A DNA stretch of 38,000 nucleotides from Croceicoccus estronivorus (GCF_001625325.1 NZ_JRQQ01000016.1:10001-48000); one strand, 5' to 3'. Shown: positions 1 through 9,775, counted from the first letter of the stretch. Notes: generated by a model from the letters alone, not told the origin. Numbers and translations are program-made.

Positions 1-2
1 GC

Positions 3-536
3 GAGGAATGGACCGGCGTCGCCCCACTGCTGCTATGGACGGCAATCGGCGAAATGCTGTTCGTTGCAATGCCGCTGCAAATGGATGTGCCCATCCTGCT
101 GGGGCGAATCCGCACTCTGGTATGGATCAACTTCCTCGAAACCGCCGCTGCGGTCACTATTCTGACAGTTGCCAGCACGATCTCGCTGGAAGCTGCCGCG
201 ATCAGCCGGGTTGTCTATGCTTTCGTCTGGTTCGGCATCTATGCCGTGTTTCTGCGCCACCTGCTGACGCTTCCCATACGACGCATGATGCTGATCTATT
301 CGCAAAGCGCCCTCTCGGCTCTGGCGGCCGGCCTGCCGATGATCGCGATTCTGTACTGGCGCGGCACGGGCAATGCCGGGCTGCTCGACCTGCTGGCTGG
401 CGCGGCACTGGGTGTTGTCATCTGGGTGGTCGCGCTGTTCGCCTGCCGTCATCCGGCATCGCAGGAAGTGCGGCTGGCGCTGCGCACGGTGCTGGAACCC
501 GTCGCGCTTACCTTCGGCTGGAAACCGCCAGCCTGA
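3..536 (+). CDS. Polysaccharide flippase-like membrane protein, C-terminal part (5'-truncated by window edge)
   Basis: The reading frame is open from the first bases of the window and ends in TGA at 534-536, so only about 177 C-terminal residues are visible. The visible part is almost entirely hydrophobic, with roughly five membrane segments separated by short basic loops such as LPIRRMM, and a short cytoplasmic tail. This fits the end of a Wzx/MATE-like oligosaccharide or lipopolysaccharide flippase, and the convergent neighbour is a glycosyltransferase, which supports a cell-surface polysaccharide role. The 3' end overlaps the convergent glycosyltransferase gene by 29 bases. No signature motif is visible in this fragment, so the family is an inference from hydrophobicity and context; any other multi-spanning envelope protein remains possible. 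Confidence 0.6.
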   Translation, partial: EEWTGVAPLLLWTAIGEMLFVAMPLQMDVPILLGRIRTLVWINFLETAAAVTILTVASTISLEAAAISRVVYAFVWFGIYAVFLRHLLTLPIRRMMLIYSQSALSALAAGLPMIAILYWRGTGNAGLLDLLAGAALGVVIWVVALFACRHPASQEVRLALRTVLEPVALTFGWKPPA

Positions 537-1416
537 TCCGCTTGCACGCATTGGCCCTCGCCTGAATGAGATCCAGCCGCGCGCGGAACCGCTCACTTTC
601 GGACCCGTGGCCGAGGAGCACAGTGATGGCCGCACGAACCAGCCGGCCCCAGTACCAGCGCTGGCGAAACAGGCTGGCCAGGCCCGCCATGCGGTCGGCC
701 ACCGCCCGATCATGCCCCTCGCGCACCGCCCAGCGTTCGAAATATGCGCGGTTCAGACGCTCTTCCTGCATGAGATGGGTGATCGCCATGTCAGGGCAAT
801 AATACCCCACGGCATCCCGTTGCTCGAGCCAGGAATTGAGCCAGCGGTCTTCGGCAGTCGCCAACTCGGGGGGATATGGCCCCGTCTGGTCAAACACCCA
901 GCGACGCAACGCACAGTTGCCCTGCGTCAGCATCCCGCCAAAATCGTGAAAATAACGCAGCCGCCTGTCGCCATAGTCGATAATGCCCAGGACCCCGCCA
1001 TACCCTTCGGGTAGCCAAGCAGGCACATCGCCATCCCACTGAGGCCTGTATGGCCCCGCCACGAACACCGTCGCGGGATCGGCAAATTCACGGGCAATGA
1101 CCTGCAGCCACTGCGGCGGGACCCGTTCGTCATCATCGAAGAAGGCAATGACCGGCGCCTCCGCCCGGGCGATCGCACAATTGAGCGCATGCTGCCCGCC
1201 GGGGCGGCTTTCATGGAGCGGAACGAGCCGGGAGCCATGGCGTGCCGCCAGACGCTGAATCACTGCCGGTGTCTCGTCGCCAGAGGCGTTATCCACCAGC
1301 AGGAGACGCAAAGTGATGCCGCTGCGGTCGGCTGCGAACAGCGATTCGACTGCCCCTTCCAACATTGCGGCACGGTTATGCGTTCGCAACACCACATCGA
1401 TCGCCAAGGCAGTCAT
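508..1416 (-). CDS. Glycosyltransferase family 2
   Basis: This 302-residue protein has the GT-A fold pattern of family-2 glycosyltransferases: an N-terminal strand VVLRTHNRAAML (about residues 8-19), a nucleotide-binding LLVDNASGDET (38-49), a SRPGG segment (70-74) and the metal-binding acidic cluster FFDDDE (92-97). It probably transfers a sugar from a nucleotide donor to a surface glycan or lipid; donor and acceptor cannot be read from sequence. I chose the ATG at 1416 because the protein then begins directly with MTALAIDVVLRT; longer starts up to 1500 would run into the promoter of the divergent ABC exporter. The TAA stop lies inside the convergent flippase-like gene. The C-terminal 60 residues are basic and may sit on the membrane. 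Confidence 0.85.
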   Translation of the reverse strand: MTALAIDVVLRTHNRAAMLEGAVESLFAADRSGITLRLLLVDNASGDETPAVIQRLAARHGSRLVPLHESRPGGQHALNCAIARAEAPVIAFFDDDERVPPQWLQVIAREFADPATVFVAGPYRPQWDGDVPAWLPEGYGGVLGIIDYGDRRLRYFHDFGGMLTQGNCALRRWVFDQTGPYPPELATAEDRWLNSWLEQRDAVGYYCPDMAITHLMQEERLNRAYFERWAVREGHDRAVADRMAGLASLFRQRWYWGRLVRAAITVLLGHGSESERFRARLDLIQARANACKRIRLAVSSRR

Positions 1417-1509
1417 CCGCGGCTTGTGAGCGTGCGGCGGCGGGGCTGTCAATCGAATCAAGGCAAGCATGCCGTTGCCGAACGGCGCGGCAGGGCCCAC
1501 ATGGGGCTC

Positions 1510-3342
1510 ATGCCGCCCGACACAACCGATGGAAAGACGACCAGCCCCGCAGATGGCTGGCAGACACTCAAACGCTTCCTTCCCTACCTCTGGCCCGCAG
1601 ACGACCGTGGCCTGCGTAGGCGAATCGTAGTGGCCGTGCTGCTCATTATTGCAGCCAAGACGACGATGCTGGCCCTGCCCTTCTTCTATAAGCGCGCGGT
1701 GGACGCGATGACGATGGAAGGCAGCAAGGCCGTTACCGTCGCGCTTGCCTTCGTCATGGCCTACGCTCTGGGTCGCTTTTCAGGGGTCCTGTTCGACAAC
1801 TTGCGCAACATCGTGTTCGAACGGGTCGGGCAGGACGCGACCCGGGCGCTGGCGGAAGATGTCTTCGCCCGGCTGCACCGGCTGTCCCTGCGATTCCACC
1901 TTTCACGCCGCACGGGCGAAGTCACCAAAGTAATCGAGCGCGGCACCAAGAGCATCGACGTGATGCTCTATTTCCTGCTGTTCAATGTCGCACCCACTTC
2001 GGTCGAACTGATTGCAGTGGCGGTGATCTTCTATGTCAACTTCGGCTGGGGGCTGGTCGCGGCGACCGGCCTTGCCGTGCTTGCCTACGCCTATGCCACG
2101 CGCGCGATCACCGAGTGGCGCACGGCCCTGCGTGCCCGGATGAACGAACTGGATGGGCAGGCCATGTCCCGTTCGGTCGATTCGCTGCTCAATTACGAGA
2201 CGGTCAAATATTTCGGGGCCGAAGCGCGCGAGCAGGCCCGCTATGCAGAGGCGACGCGCGCCTATGCCAACGCCGCGGTGAAGAGCGAGAACAGCCTGGG
2301 CCTGCTCAATATAGCGCAGGCGCTGATCGTGAACCTGCTGATGGCTGGCGCCATGGGCTACACCGTCTGGGGTTGGGCCCAGGGCAAGCTGACAGTAGGC
2401 GATCTGGTGTTCGTCAACACCTACCTGACCCAGCTTTTTCGGCCGCTCGACATGCTCGGGATGGTCTATCGCACGGTTCGCCAGGGGCTGATCGACATGG
2501 CCGAAATGTTCAAGCTGATGGATACGCAGGTTGAGATCGAGGACGCGCCGGGGGCACCCGCACTGGTGATTCGGCAACCCAGCCTTGCATTCGACAACGT
2601 GACGTTCGGTTACGAACCGGATCGCACCATTCTGCACGGTCTCAGCTTCGAAGTCCCCGCAGGCAGCCACGTCGCAATCGTCGGGCCTTCCGGCGCGGGC
2701 AAGAGCACTATCGCCAGGCTGATTTTCCGCTTCTACGATCCGGCGTCGGGCCGCATTCTGATCGACGGGCAGGATATCAGCCATGTCACCCAGGCGAGCC
2801 TGCGTGCGGCGATTGGCATCGTCCCCCAGGATTCGGTGCTGTTCAACGACACTATCGGCTACAACATCGGATATGGCCGCCCCAGCGAGAGCGGAGGCGC
2901 CAGCGCCGCCGAGATCGAAGAAGCCGCGCGGGCCGCGGCCCTCATGTCGTTGATCGACCGCCTGCCCCAACGCTTCGATACGGAAGTGGGCGAACGCGGG
3001 CTCAAACTGTCGGGCGGAGAGAAGCAACGCGTGGCCATTGCCCGCACGCTGGTCAAGAACCCGCCGATCCTGCTGCTCGACGAAGCCACCAGCGCGCTCG
3101 ACACGCGGACGGAACAGGACATTCTCGCCACACTCCATCGGGTGGCGGAAAACCGGACCAGCCTTTCCATTGCGCACCGCTTGTCCACCATTGCGGATTC
3201 GGACCGCATCTTCGTTCTCAACGAGGGGAAACTGGCCGAATCGGGCACGCATACCGAACTGCTGCGCCATGACGGTCTCTATGCCGAAATGTGGGCCCGC
3301 CAGCAGGCGGAAAGCGATGAGCTCGAACAGGCAGCAGAATAG
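1510..3342 (+). CDS. atm1: Atm1-type ABC exporter (glutathione-conjugate / Fe-S-related)
   Basis: A 610-residue half-transporter: six membrane helices in the first ~310 residues fused to an ATPase. The nucleotide-binding domain shows Walker A GPSGAGKST, the ABC signature LSGGEKQR, Walker B ILLLDEATSALD and the H-loop SIAHRLST. The transmembrane part carries segments such as LRNIVFERVGQDATR and NYETVKYFGAE that are characteristic of the Atm1/HMT1/ABCB7 family, and it resembles the structurally studied Novosphingobium aromaticivorans Atm1, recalled from memory. That protein exports oxidised glutathione and metal-glutathione adducts; the same role is inferred here. The ATG at 1510 gives MPPDTTD, matching the recalled start of that homologue; an in-frame ATG at 1501 is also possible. 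The POT transporter gene follows after 9 bases and is probably cotranscribed. Confidence 0.93.
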   Translation: MPPDTTDGKTTSPADGWQTLKRFLPYLWPADDRGLRRRIVVAVLLIIAAKTTMLALPFFYKRAVDAMTMEGSKAVTVALAFVMAYALGRFSGVLFDNLRNIVFERVGQDATRALAEDVFARLHRLSLRFHLSRRTGEVTKVIERGTKSIDVMLYFLLFNVAPTSVELIAVAVIFYVNFGWGLVAATGLAVLAYAYATRAITEWRTALRARMNELDGQAMSRSVDSLLNYETVKYFGAEAREQARYAEATRAYANAAVKSENSLGLLNIAQALIVNLLMAGAMGYTVWGWAQGKLTVGDLVFVNTYLTQLFRPLDMLGMVYRTVRQGLIDMAEMFKLMDTQVEIEDAPGAPALVIRQPSLAFDNVTFGYEPDRTILHGLSFEVPAGSHVAIVGPSGAGKSTIARLIFRFYDPASGRILIDGQDISHVTQASLRAAIGIVPQDSVLFNDTIGYNIGYGRPSESGGASAAEIEEAARAAALMSLIDRLPQRFDTEVGERGLKLSGGEKQRVAIARTLVKNPPILLLDEATSALDTRTEQDILATLHRVAENRTSLSIAHRLSTIADSDRIFVLNEGKLAESGTHTELLRHDGLYAEMWARQQAESDELEQAAE

Positions 3343-3351
3343 GCCTCTGCG

Positions 3352-4737
3352 ATGACAGCCGGAGCTCCCGAAACGGAACGCACCGACCGCTTCGGCCACC
3401 CAAGGGGGCTATGGGTACTTTCCGGCACCGAACTGTGGGATCGCATTTCCTTCCACGGCATGCAGGCCATGCTCGTGCTCTATATGGCGGGCGAATTGCT
3501 CAAACCCGGCCGGATAGAGCACGTTGTGGGCTTCGATCGCTATCGCGCGACAGTGGAATGGGTCACCGGTCCGCTATCGGCGCAAGCGCTGGCGACGCAA
3601 ACCTTCGGCCTCTATGTCGCCTTCCTCACCTTCTTTCCCCTGATCGGTGGGTGGATCGGCGACCGTTGGACTTCCCGGCGAACGGCTGTGACCCTCGGCG
3701 CGCTGCTGATGACGGCCGGGCACTTTTCGCTCGCCTTCGACGAAAGCTTCCTGCTCGCGCTGCTGTTCCTCATTCTCGGCGCCGGGTTATTGCGCGGCAA
3801 TCTCAAGGCCCAGATCAAGACTCTCTATGCCGAAGGCGACCGGCGGCTTGCAGACGCGTTCCAGGTCTACAGCTTCGTTGTCAATTTCGGCGCCTTCATC
3901 GCCCCGATCGCAACCGGCACCGTGGCCAAATACTATGGGTGGCACGCCGGATTCGCGCTCGCCGGAGTCGGAATGCTGATCGGGCTGGTCGTCTATCTCA
4001 TCGGTTCACGACACTTGCCCGCCGACCGGGCAAAGCGACAGGCCGTGGTGCGAAGCAAGCTGACCTCCCGCGAACGGCAAAATGTCATGGGGCTGGTCAT
4101 GATGTGGCCCGTGTCGCTCTGCTTCTGGACCGCACAGGCGCAGATCTGGAATGTCTACAACCTCTGGGTCCGCGATCATGTCGACCTGACGGTGGGCAAT
4201 TTCGAAGTGCCGGTGCCATGGATGCAATCACTGGACGGCCTTGCCCCGGCGCTCTTCATCCCATTGGTCGTCTGGCACTGGCGGAGACAGGCCCGGCGCG
4301 GGACCGAACCGGACATCTTCACCAAGATCGGGATCGGTTGCGTGATATTCGCTGGCGCAGTCGTCTGGCTCGCAGCCGCACCGCTGGCCGCCAATGCCGA
4401 TGGACTGGCCCCTCTGCTGTGGCCCGTAATGTTTCACCTGATTTCGAATTTCGGCGCGGTCTATTTTTCCCCGGTCATGCTCGCGCTGTGGGCCAGCCGC
4501 GCACCCGCATCATGGCGCGGCACTCTGCTGGGGGTGGAAACGCTCTCCGCGTCCGCCGCCAGCCTGATCAGCGGATACATGGGCGGCTGGTATGAAAAAA
4601 TGGCGCCCAGCCATTTCTGGCTGATCAACGCCATGATCGTTGGCGGCGCAGGCCTGGCGGTACTCGCCTTGCGCAAGCCGCTGACCCGTTACTTTGGCCC
4701 TGAAGAGGCCATGCCGGAGCCCGACGGACAGACCTAG
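3352..4737 (+). CDS. POT/PTR-family proton-coupled peptide transporter
   Basis: This 461-residue protein has about 12-14 membrane segments and the N-terminal signature of the POT (PTR2) branch of the major facilitator superfamily, GTELWDRISFHGM (residues 25-37), followed by LIGGWIGDRW, the MFS loop 2-3 motif. Members import di- and tripeptides with protons across the inner membrane. The usual ExxER proton-coupling motif reads E27-L-W-D30-R31, so the second glutamate is replaced by aspartate. It starts 9 bases after the Atm1 stop with only a weak ribosome site, suggesting translational coupling. The peptide substrate is a family-level expectation; some POT proteins carry other small molecules. 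Confidence 0.85.
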   Translation: MTAGAPETERTDRFGHPRGLWVLSGTELWDRISFHGMQAMLVLYMAGELLKPGRIEHVVGFDRYRATVEWVTGPLSAQALATQTFGLYVAFLTFFPLIGGWIGDRWTSRRTAVTLGALLMTAGHFSLAFDESFLLALLFLILGAGLLRGNLKAQIKTLYAEGDRRLADAFQVYSFVVNFGAFIAPIATGTVAKYYGWHAGFALAGVGMLIGLVVYLIGSRHLPADRAKRQAVVRSKLTSRERQNVMGLVMMWPVSLCFWTAQAQIWNVYNLWVRDHVDLTVGNFEVPVPWMQSLDGLAPALFIPLVVWHWRRQARRGTEPDIFTKIGIGCVIFAGAVVWLAAAPLAANADGLAPLLWPVMFHLISNFGAVYFSPVMLALWASRAPASWRGTLLGVETLSASAASLISGYMGGWYEKMAPSHFWLINAMIVGGAGLAVLALRKPLTRYFGPEEAMPEPDGQT

Positions 4738-4859
4738 CCCGCCTGACCCTGCGGGGTTGCATCGGCAGGCACGATCCGGCAGGGGCTTTGCTGCAACGCA
4801 CAAACCGCCCGCACCCTCGGCATTCCGACATGCCGCCGGGCGTTCATGGAGATGGAATA

Positions 4860-6344
4860 ATGGGCATTCCCGGCGCGGTTCACCGCGACTGGCTCTCGAA
4901 TCCGCGTGCCGACATTCTGGCCGGAATGGTTGTCGCGCTGGCGCTGATCCCCGAAGCGATCGGCTTTTCGATCATCGCGGGCGTCGATCCGCGCGTGGGC
5001 CTTTATGCGTCCGTGGCGATCGCAATCGTCATTTCCTTTACCGGCGGACGGCCCGGTATGATTTCCGCCGCGACTGCGGCTGTGGCCGTGCTTGTCACAC
5101 CTTTGGTCCGCGATCATGGGGTCGAATACCTGTTCGCGGCAACGATCCTGATGGGGGTTTTTCAGGCGCTCGCCGGGCTCGCCAGGCTCGATCTCCTGAT
5201 GCAGTTCGTTTCCCGCTCCGTCATCACCGGCTTCGTCAATGCGCTCGCCATTCTGATCTTCATGGCCCAGTTGCCGCAGCTGACCAATGTGACATGGCAA
5301 ACGTATGCGATGGTCGCGGGCGGGCTTGCGATCATCTATCTGCTGCCCCGCGTCACCAAGGCCGTGCCTTCGCCGCTCGTCGCGATTCTTGTCCTCTCCG
5401 CGATCTCCATTGCCAGCGGCGCGCCAGTAAATACCGTGGGGGATATGGGCCACCTGCCTGATGGCCTGCCCAGCCTCGCTCTCCCTCAGGTGCCGCTGAC
5501 ATGGGAAACCCTGCAGATCATCGCCCCATATTCAGCGGCAATGGCAGCAGTGGGACTGCTCGAATCGCTGCTGACCGCGCAGATCGTCGACGACATGACG
5601 CATACTGAAAGCAACAAGCGCCGCGAATGCTGGGGCCAGGGCAGCGCCAACTTCATCGCCGCCCTGTTCGGCGGCATGGGCGGCTGCGCGATGATCGGCC
5701 AGTCGGTCATCAACGTCACCTCCGGCGGCCGCACCCGGCTTTCGACGCTGACGGCAGGCGTATTCCTGCTGTTCCTGCTGACACTGCTCGGCCCCTGGGT
5801 CGGACAGGTTCCGATGCCGGCGCTCGTCGCCGTGATGATCATGGTGTCGATTGGCACGTTCAGCTGGAATTCGATCGGCAACCTGCGCCATCATCCATGG
5901 CCTTCATCAGTCGTCATGCTGACCACAGTGGTGGTCGTGGTGGCGACTCACGACCTTTCCATCGGCGTGCTGTCAGGTGTGTTGCTGTCGGGCATTTTCT
6001 TTGCCGGCAAAGTGCAGCGGATGTTCGCCGTCGAACGGTCTGTCTCGCCCGATGGCCAGACAGTGACGTTCCGCGTGACAGGTCAGATATTCTTCGCTTC
6101 CGTCCAGCGTTTCACCGACGCCCTGAAAATGGATTGCGATGCGCGTCATGTCGTCATCGATACATCGAACGCGCATTTCTGGGACATCTCGGCGATTGGC
6201 GCGCTGGACAACATTGTCGCACGGCTGCGTCGTCAACGCCGCGCTGTGACCGTGATTGGGGTCAACCGGGCAAGCCAGGATCTGGTCGACAAGTTCGCTC
6301 TGCACGACAAGACCGGGGTCGAGACAGGGGCCTTTCCGCACTAA
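4860..6344 (+). CDS. SulP-family anion transporter with STAS domain
   Basis: A 494-residue protein with about 10-12 membrane helices followed by a cytoplasmic STAS domain (about residues 395-490, including [19 protein letters not shown]). The N-terminal stretch [19 protein letters not shown] is the SulP signature region, and [13 protein letters not shown] matches the conserved SulP core. SulP proteins carry sulfate, bicarbonate or dicarboxylates; the long polar stretch [13 protein letters not shown] resembles the BicA/YbaR-like branch more than classical sulfate permeases, but the substrate is not decided by the sequence. The ATG at 4860 was chosen because GGAGATGGA lies 3-11 bases upstream; an ATG at 4788 adds 24 unlikely residues. 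A 122-base gap separates it from the POT gene, so it may have its own promoter. Confidence 0.88.
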   Translation: MGIPGAVHRDWLSNPRADILAGMVVALALIPEAIGFSIIAGVDPRVGLYASVAIAIVISFTGGRPGMISAATAAVAVLVTPLVRDHGVEYLFAATILMGVFQALAGLARLDLLMQFVSRSVITGFVNALAILIFMAQLPQLTNVTWQTYAMVAGGLAIIYLLPRVTKAVPSPLVAILVLSAISIASGAPVNTVGDMGHLPDGLPSLALPQVPLTWETLQIIAPYSAAMAAVGLLESLLTAQIVDDMTHTESNKRRECWGQGSANFIAALFGGMGGCAMIGQSVINVTSGGRTRLSTLTAGVFLLFLLTLLGPWVGQVPMPALVAVMIMVSIGTFSWNSIGNLRHHPWPSSVVMLTTVVVVVATHDLSIGVLSGVLLSGIFFAGKVQRMFAVERSVSPDGQTVTFRVTGQIFFASVQRFTDALKMDCDARHVVIDTSNAHFWDISAIGALDNIVARLRRQRRAVTVIGVNRASQDLVDKFALHDKTGVETGAFPH

Positions 6345-6372
6345 ACGGCAGAGAGAGTGTGTGTGACGCCAT

Positions 6373-6396
6373 CCGTGCCTGACCGATCAGGCACGG
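6373..6396. terminator. Hairpin between convergent sulP-family gene and DUF1737 gene
   Basis: A perfect 10-bp stem (CCGTGCCTGA with TCAGGCACGG) closes a CCGA tetraloop in the 62-base gap between convergent genes. It has no long T-run on either side, so it is proposed as a bidirectional terminator or mRNA 3'-end stabiliser on position and stem quality. Confidence 0.6.
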
Positions 6397-6406
6397 AAAG
6401 ATGCAC

Positions 6407-6607
6407 TCATTTCAAGACGTCGGCCTCATGCCAGACGACGGCTTGCGCCGCTTTCATGAAACCGCCTTCCTCGTCCCATGCGAGAGTGGGCGATCCGTAA
6501 AGCCGCCAGCCCTGATCCAGGGCCTCGGACACCCGCTCGCAGAAGGCGCGGTCATCCTTGCCGGTAAGCAGGCGGTAGATCGGGCGGTCTTCGGGTGTCT
6601 GGTACAT
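6407..6607 (-). CDS. DUF1737 domain protein (small)
   Basis: A 66-residue protein whose sequence (YRLLTGKDDRAFCERVSEAL, then GWRLYGSPTLAWD) is the DUF1737 pattern: a short alpha/beta unit with a conserved GWxLYGSP turn. The biochemical role is unknown. It follows hslU with an 11-base gap on the same strand and probably shares its transcript (bamE-hslV-hslU-DUF1737). It has no signal peptide or membrane segment, so it should be cytoplasmic. Confidence 0.8.
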   Translation of the reverse strand: MYQTPEDRPIYRLLTGKDDRAFCERVSEALDQGWRLYGSPTLAWDEEGGFMKAAQAVVWHEADVLK

Positions 6608-6618
6608 GCCGGGCAGCC

Positions 6619-7920
6619 TCAGAGAATATATTTGCTCAGATCGCTGTCACCGGCGAGATCCGACAGCCTCTCCCGCACATAGGCAGCGTCGATTGCCACA
6701 GTCTCACCCTTGCGGTCCTCTGCTTCGAACGAGAGTTCCTCCAGCAGCTTTTCCATCACCGTCTGCAGACGGCGAGCGCCGATGTTTTCGACGCTTTCGT
6801 TCACCTGTGCAGCGATTTTCGCCACTTCGCGCACAGCCTCCGGCGCGAAGTCCAGAGTCACTTCCTCGGTCCCGATCAGCGCCTTGTACTGTTCGACCAG
6901 ATTTGCCCGCGTATCGGAAAGGATGGAAACGAAGTCTTCTTCGGTCAGCGCCCGCAATTCGACCCGAATCGGCAGGCGACCTTGCAGTTCGGGCAGCATG
7001 TCGCTGGGTTTCGCGACATGGAACGCACCGCTGGCGATGAACAGCACGTGGTCCGTCTTCATCGGCCCATATTTCGTGGCGACAGTCGTCCCTTCGATCA
7101 ACGGCAGGAGATCGCGCTGCACCCCTTCCCGGCTGACAGAACCGCCGCGCACATCGCTGACCGCAATCTTGTCGATTTCATCCAGAAAGACGATGCCGTT
7201 GGTTTCCGCATTGGCCAGCGCGACCCGGGCAACATCGTCCTGATCCATGCGCCGTTCCGATTCTTCATCGACCAGCTTGTCCCACGCATCGGGGACCTTC
7301 AGCTTGCGACGCTTCCTCGGCGCCCCGCCGAATGCCTTGCCCATGATGTCGCTGAGATTGATCATGCCGACATTGCCGCCCATTCCGGGCAGTTCCATCG
7401 GCATGGAGGGGGCATCCTCCACCTCGATCTCGACTTCGGTGTCGTTCATCGCGTTCTGGATGATCCGCTGGCGGAAGCTCTCCCGCGTGGCTTCGCTGGC
7501 GTTTTCACCCACCAGTGCATTGAGCAGACGCTCCATCGCAGCCTGAGAGGCCGCCTCGCGCACTGCCTCCCGGCGGCGATCCTTTTCCAGCCGGATCGCC
7601 TCTTCCGCCAGATCGCGGGCGATCTGTTCCACATCGCGACCGACATAGCCGACCTCTGTGAACTTGGTCGCCTCGACCTTCACGAACGGGGCTTCGGCGA
7701 GCTTCGCCAGCCGGCGGCTGATCTCGGTCTTGCCGCAGCCGGTCGGCCCGATCATCAGGATGTTCTTCGGCGTCACCTCGTCGCGCAATTCCGGGCTGAG
7801 CCGTTGACGCCGCCAGCGGTTGCGCAAAGCAACGGCCACGGCCCGCTTCGCTTCTGCCTGTCCGATAATATGTTCGTCGAGGGCGGCGACGATCGCCTTG
7901 GGGGTCAGATTGTCGATCAT
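6619..7920 (-). CDS. hslU: ATP-dependent protease ATPase subunit HslU (ClpY)
   Basis: This 433-residue AAA+ unfoldase has Walker A GPTGCGKT (58-65), the pore-loop motif GYVGRDVE, Walker [12 protein letters not shown] and a C-terminal [16 protein letters not shown] sensor region ending in DLSKYIL; the C-terminal residues insert into HslV to activate it. Length matches the family (about 435-445). The start ATG at 7920 gives the canonical [11 protein letters not shown]; an upstream ATG at 7983 would add 21 residues not seen in the family. Its partner HslV is encoded just upstream. Together they form a cytoplasmic protease for misfolded and regulatory proteins; heat induction is a family expectation, and I could not pick out a heat-shock promoter. 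Confidence 0.97.
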   Translation of the reverse strand: MIDNLTPKAIVAALDEHIIGQAEAKRAVAVALRNRWRRQRLSPELRDEVTPKNILMIGPTGCGKTEISRRLAKLAEAPFVKVEATKFTEVGYVGRDVEQIARDLAEEAIRLEKDRRREAVREAASQAAMERLLNALVGENASEATRESFRQRIIQNAMNDTEVEIEVEDAPSMPMELPGMGGNVGMINLSDIMGKAFGGAPRKRRKLKVPDAWDKLVDEESERRMDQDDVARVALANAETNGIVFLDEIDKIAVSDVRGGSVSREGVQRDLLPLIEGTTVATKYGPMKTDHVLFIASGAFHVAKPSDMLPELQGRLPIRVELRALTEEDFVSILSDTRANLVEQYKALIGTEEVTLDFAPEAVREVAKIAAQVNESVENIGARRLQTVMEKLLEELSFEAEDRKGETVAIDAAYVRERLSDLAGDSDLSKYIL

Positions 7921-8014
7921 TCCTGTCTCGATTCCGCTCCCTTTTCGGGAGAGCTGTAGGGTGGACTTCAATCGGGTGGGCACCCGTCGCCTTCCCGCAC
8001 GGGGAGGCGCTGAA

Positions 8015-8602
8015 CTAGATCGTTTCGACCGTCACGCGATCGTTGGTGAATACGCAGATGTCAGCGGCGACCTTCATCGCCTTGCGAGCGATCTCTTCCG
8101 CGTCCGCTTCATAGGAATCGAGCGCACGGGCCGCCGCGAGCGCATAGTTGCCGCCCGAACCGATTGCCGCGATCTGCGATTCGTCACCGCCTTCGGGTTC
8201 CAGCACATCGCCATTGCCGGTCAGCACGAGCAAGGCGTCCTTGTCCGCCACGATCATCAGTGCTTCGAGATTGCGGAGATACTTGTCGGTCCGCCAGTCC
8301 TTGGCCAGTTCGACAGCCGCGCGCAGCAGCTGGCCACGATACTGTTCCAGTTTCCGTTCCAGCCGTTCGAACAGGGTGAAGGCATCGGCAGTCGCCCCGG
8401 CGAAACCGGCTATGACCTTGCCATGTTCGGGACCGCCTTCACCAATCCGGCGAACCTTGCGGGCATTCGGCTTCATCACCGTATTGCCCATGGAAACCTG
8501 CCCATCGCCTGCGATCACGGTCTTGCCGTTCTTCTTGACGCCGATGATGGTCGTGCCGTGCCACTGGACGGTGCCGTGGCCGTTATCCGAAGGTGTATTC
8601 AT
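8015..8602 (-). CDS. hslV: ATP-dependent protease proteolytic subunit HslV (ClpQ)
   Basis: A 195-residue threonine peptidase of the proteasome-beta type. The mature N-terminus should be Thr17 in WHG-TTIIGV after removal of a 16-residue propeptide, a common arrangement in alphaproteobacteria, where E. coli has only the initiator Met. [10 protein letters not shown] carries the catalytic lysine region, and [14 protein letters not shown] and [12 protein letters not shown] are typical of the middle and end of the protein. HslV forms a double hexameric ring capped by HslU, encoded 94 bases downstream. There is no clear ribosome site before the ATG at 8602, but it is the only reasonable start. bamE ends 48 bases upstream, so read-through from bamE is likely. 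Confidence 0.97.
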   Translation of the reverse strand: MNTPSDNGHGTVQWHGTTIIGVKKNGKTVIAGDGQVSMGNTVMKPNARKVRRIGEGGPEHGKVIAGFAGATADAFTLFERLERKLEQYRGQLLRAAVELAKDWRTDKYLRNLEALMIVADKDALLVLTGNGDVLEPEGGDESQIAAIGSGGNYALAAARALDSYEADAEEIARKAMKVAADICVFTNDRVTVETI

Positions 8603-8650
8603 GATTGCGGCGATATGGGTCCCGCCGCGCGGAGGTCAAGGCGTATGGCC

Positions 8651-9109
8651 TTACGAACCGCCAGCAGGGGGTGCTGCACCGACAGCGCCGATATTGCCGA
8701 ACAGATCTTCGAGGAAGGACCGATCCTTGCCCAGAACCGGCGTCTTGTCGCCTTCCGGGTCGATCTTCACGACCTGCTCCATGCCCGAACGGTCGATACC
8801 GGTGACATTGCCGCCCTGGTCGAAATGAACCGCGAAAACCGCATGATCCTTGATCTTGGGGGAGCGGAACGGCTTCTGCCGCGTATCGCTCGACACATAA
8901 TACCAGGTGTCGGCCCCATAGTGGCTTTCAAACGTCGGGCGGCCCAGAGTCCCTTCAACGGATTGCTTGTTGTCGATCCCGGGATGGACGGCATTGAGCA
9001 GCACGTCTTCCGCGAGATAGCCACGCTTTTCCTTGATCGTCGTGCAGCCTGCCGTGAGCGTGGCCGCCGCAAGCGCCGCTACCAGCCCGATCCGCCCGAA
9101 AGCATTCAT
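8651..9109 (-). CDS. bamE: Outer membrane protein assembly factor BamE (SmpA/OmlA)
   Basis: A 152-residue lipoprotein. A signal peptide ends in the lipobox LTAG-C, placing lipidated Cys22 at the mature N-terminus. The SmpA/OmlA core follows: GYLAEDVLLNAVHPGIDNKQSVEGTLGRPTFES and a WYYVSSDTRQKPF strand, as in BamE, which helps fold and insert beta-barrel proteins as part of the BAM complex. The C-terminal extension (FLEDLFGNIGAVGAAPPAGGS) is typical of alphaproteobacterial members. I chose the ATG at 9109 because GGAG lies 9 bases upstream; ATGs at 9118 and 9160 are poorer. It is divergent from the bc1 chaperone gene and leads the hslV-hslU operon. Confidence 0.9.
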   Translation of the reverse strand: MNAFGRIGLVAALAAATLTAGCTTIKEKRGYLAEDVLLNAVHPGIDNKQSVEGTLGRPTFESHYGADTWYYVSSDTRQKPFRSPKIKDHAVFAVHFDQGGNVTGIDRSGMEQVVKIDPEGDKTPVLGKDRSFLEDLFGNIGAVGAAPPAGGS

Positions 9110-9256
9110 TACCTGCATCTCCGATTCGTCGCGTGACAGAGCCGATTGCCTTACGCGCAACGGCCCCTATACGGGCGAGAGCCTTAAGGCCCATTGGCCT
9201 GCCGTGCAATGGCGCTTGACGCCGACGGTTTGAATTGTCCCTGAATGAGGGTGCCC

Positions 9257-9775
9257 ATGTCACTGCTATCGCGCCTTTTCCAACGCACAGCCGACCCGCG
9301 TGAAGCCCTGCGCCCCCTATGGCACAGGGTGGTCGAAATTTCGCGCGAACCGAAATGGTATGCCCAGCACGGCGTGGCCGATACAGTCGCCGGACGGTTC
9401 GACATGATAACCGCCGCGTTGTGCCTCGTGCTGCTTCGGCTGGAACGTGACCCGGAACTGAAAGGCCCCCCGGTGCTGCTGACCGAACTGTTCGTCGAGG
9501 ATATGGACGGGCAGCTGCGCGAATCGGGCGTGGGCGACGTCGTGGTGGGCAAGCATATCGGACGGCTGATGTCTGTCCTCGGCGGCAGGCTCGGGGCCTA
9601 TCGGGACGCCCTGGCCCAGCCGGGAGAGGATGCGCTCGCTGCCGCGATCGCTCGCAATCTCACACTCGTCGACGGAGCCGATCCGGTCGATACGGCGCGC
9701 GCCCTGCGTCAGCTCGAACAGAAGCTCGCGGAATTGGGCGACGACGAACTGATCGCCGGGAGAATCCCGCAATGA
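9257..9775 (+). CDS. Ubiquinol-cytochrome c chaperone (CBP3 family)
   Basis: A 172-residue soluble protein of the CBP3/ubiquinol-cytochrome c chaperone family. The signature is the stretch PKWYAQHGVADTVAGRFDM followed by a helical LVLLRLERD and LTELFVEDMDGQLRESGVGD, which match the family's conserved core. In mitochondria CBP3 helps cytochrome b synthesis and bc1 assembly; a comparable role in the respiratory chain is assumed here. The ATG at 9257 has GAGGG at 9247-9251, spaced 5 bases. Its TGA overlaps the ATG of the DUF177 gene by 4 bases, so the two are translationally coupled, a pairing common in alphaproteobacteria. Confidence 0.88.
   Translation: MSLLSRLFQRTADPREALRPLWHRVVEISREPKWYAQHGVADTVAGRFDMITAALCLVLLRLERDPELKGPPVLLTELFVEDMDGQLRESGVGDVVVGKHIGRLMSVLGGRLGAYRDALAQPGEDALAAAIARNLTLVDGADPVDTARALRQLEQKLAELGDDELIAGRIPQ

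Noticed and set aside
1189-1500. N-terminal extension of the Atm1 frame up to an ATG at 1189
   Set aside because: It lies antisense to the glycosyltransferase gene and has no family resemblance; the protein proper begins near 1501-1510.
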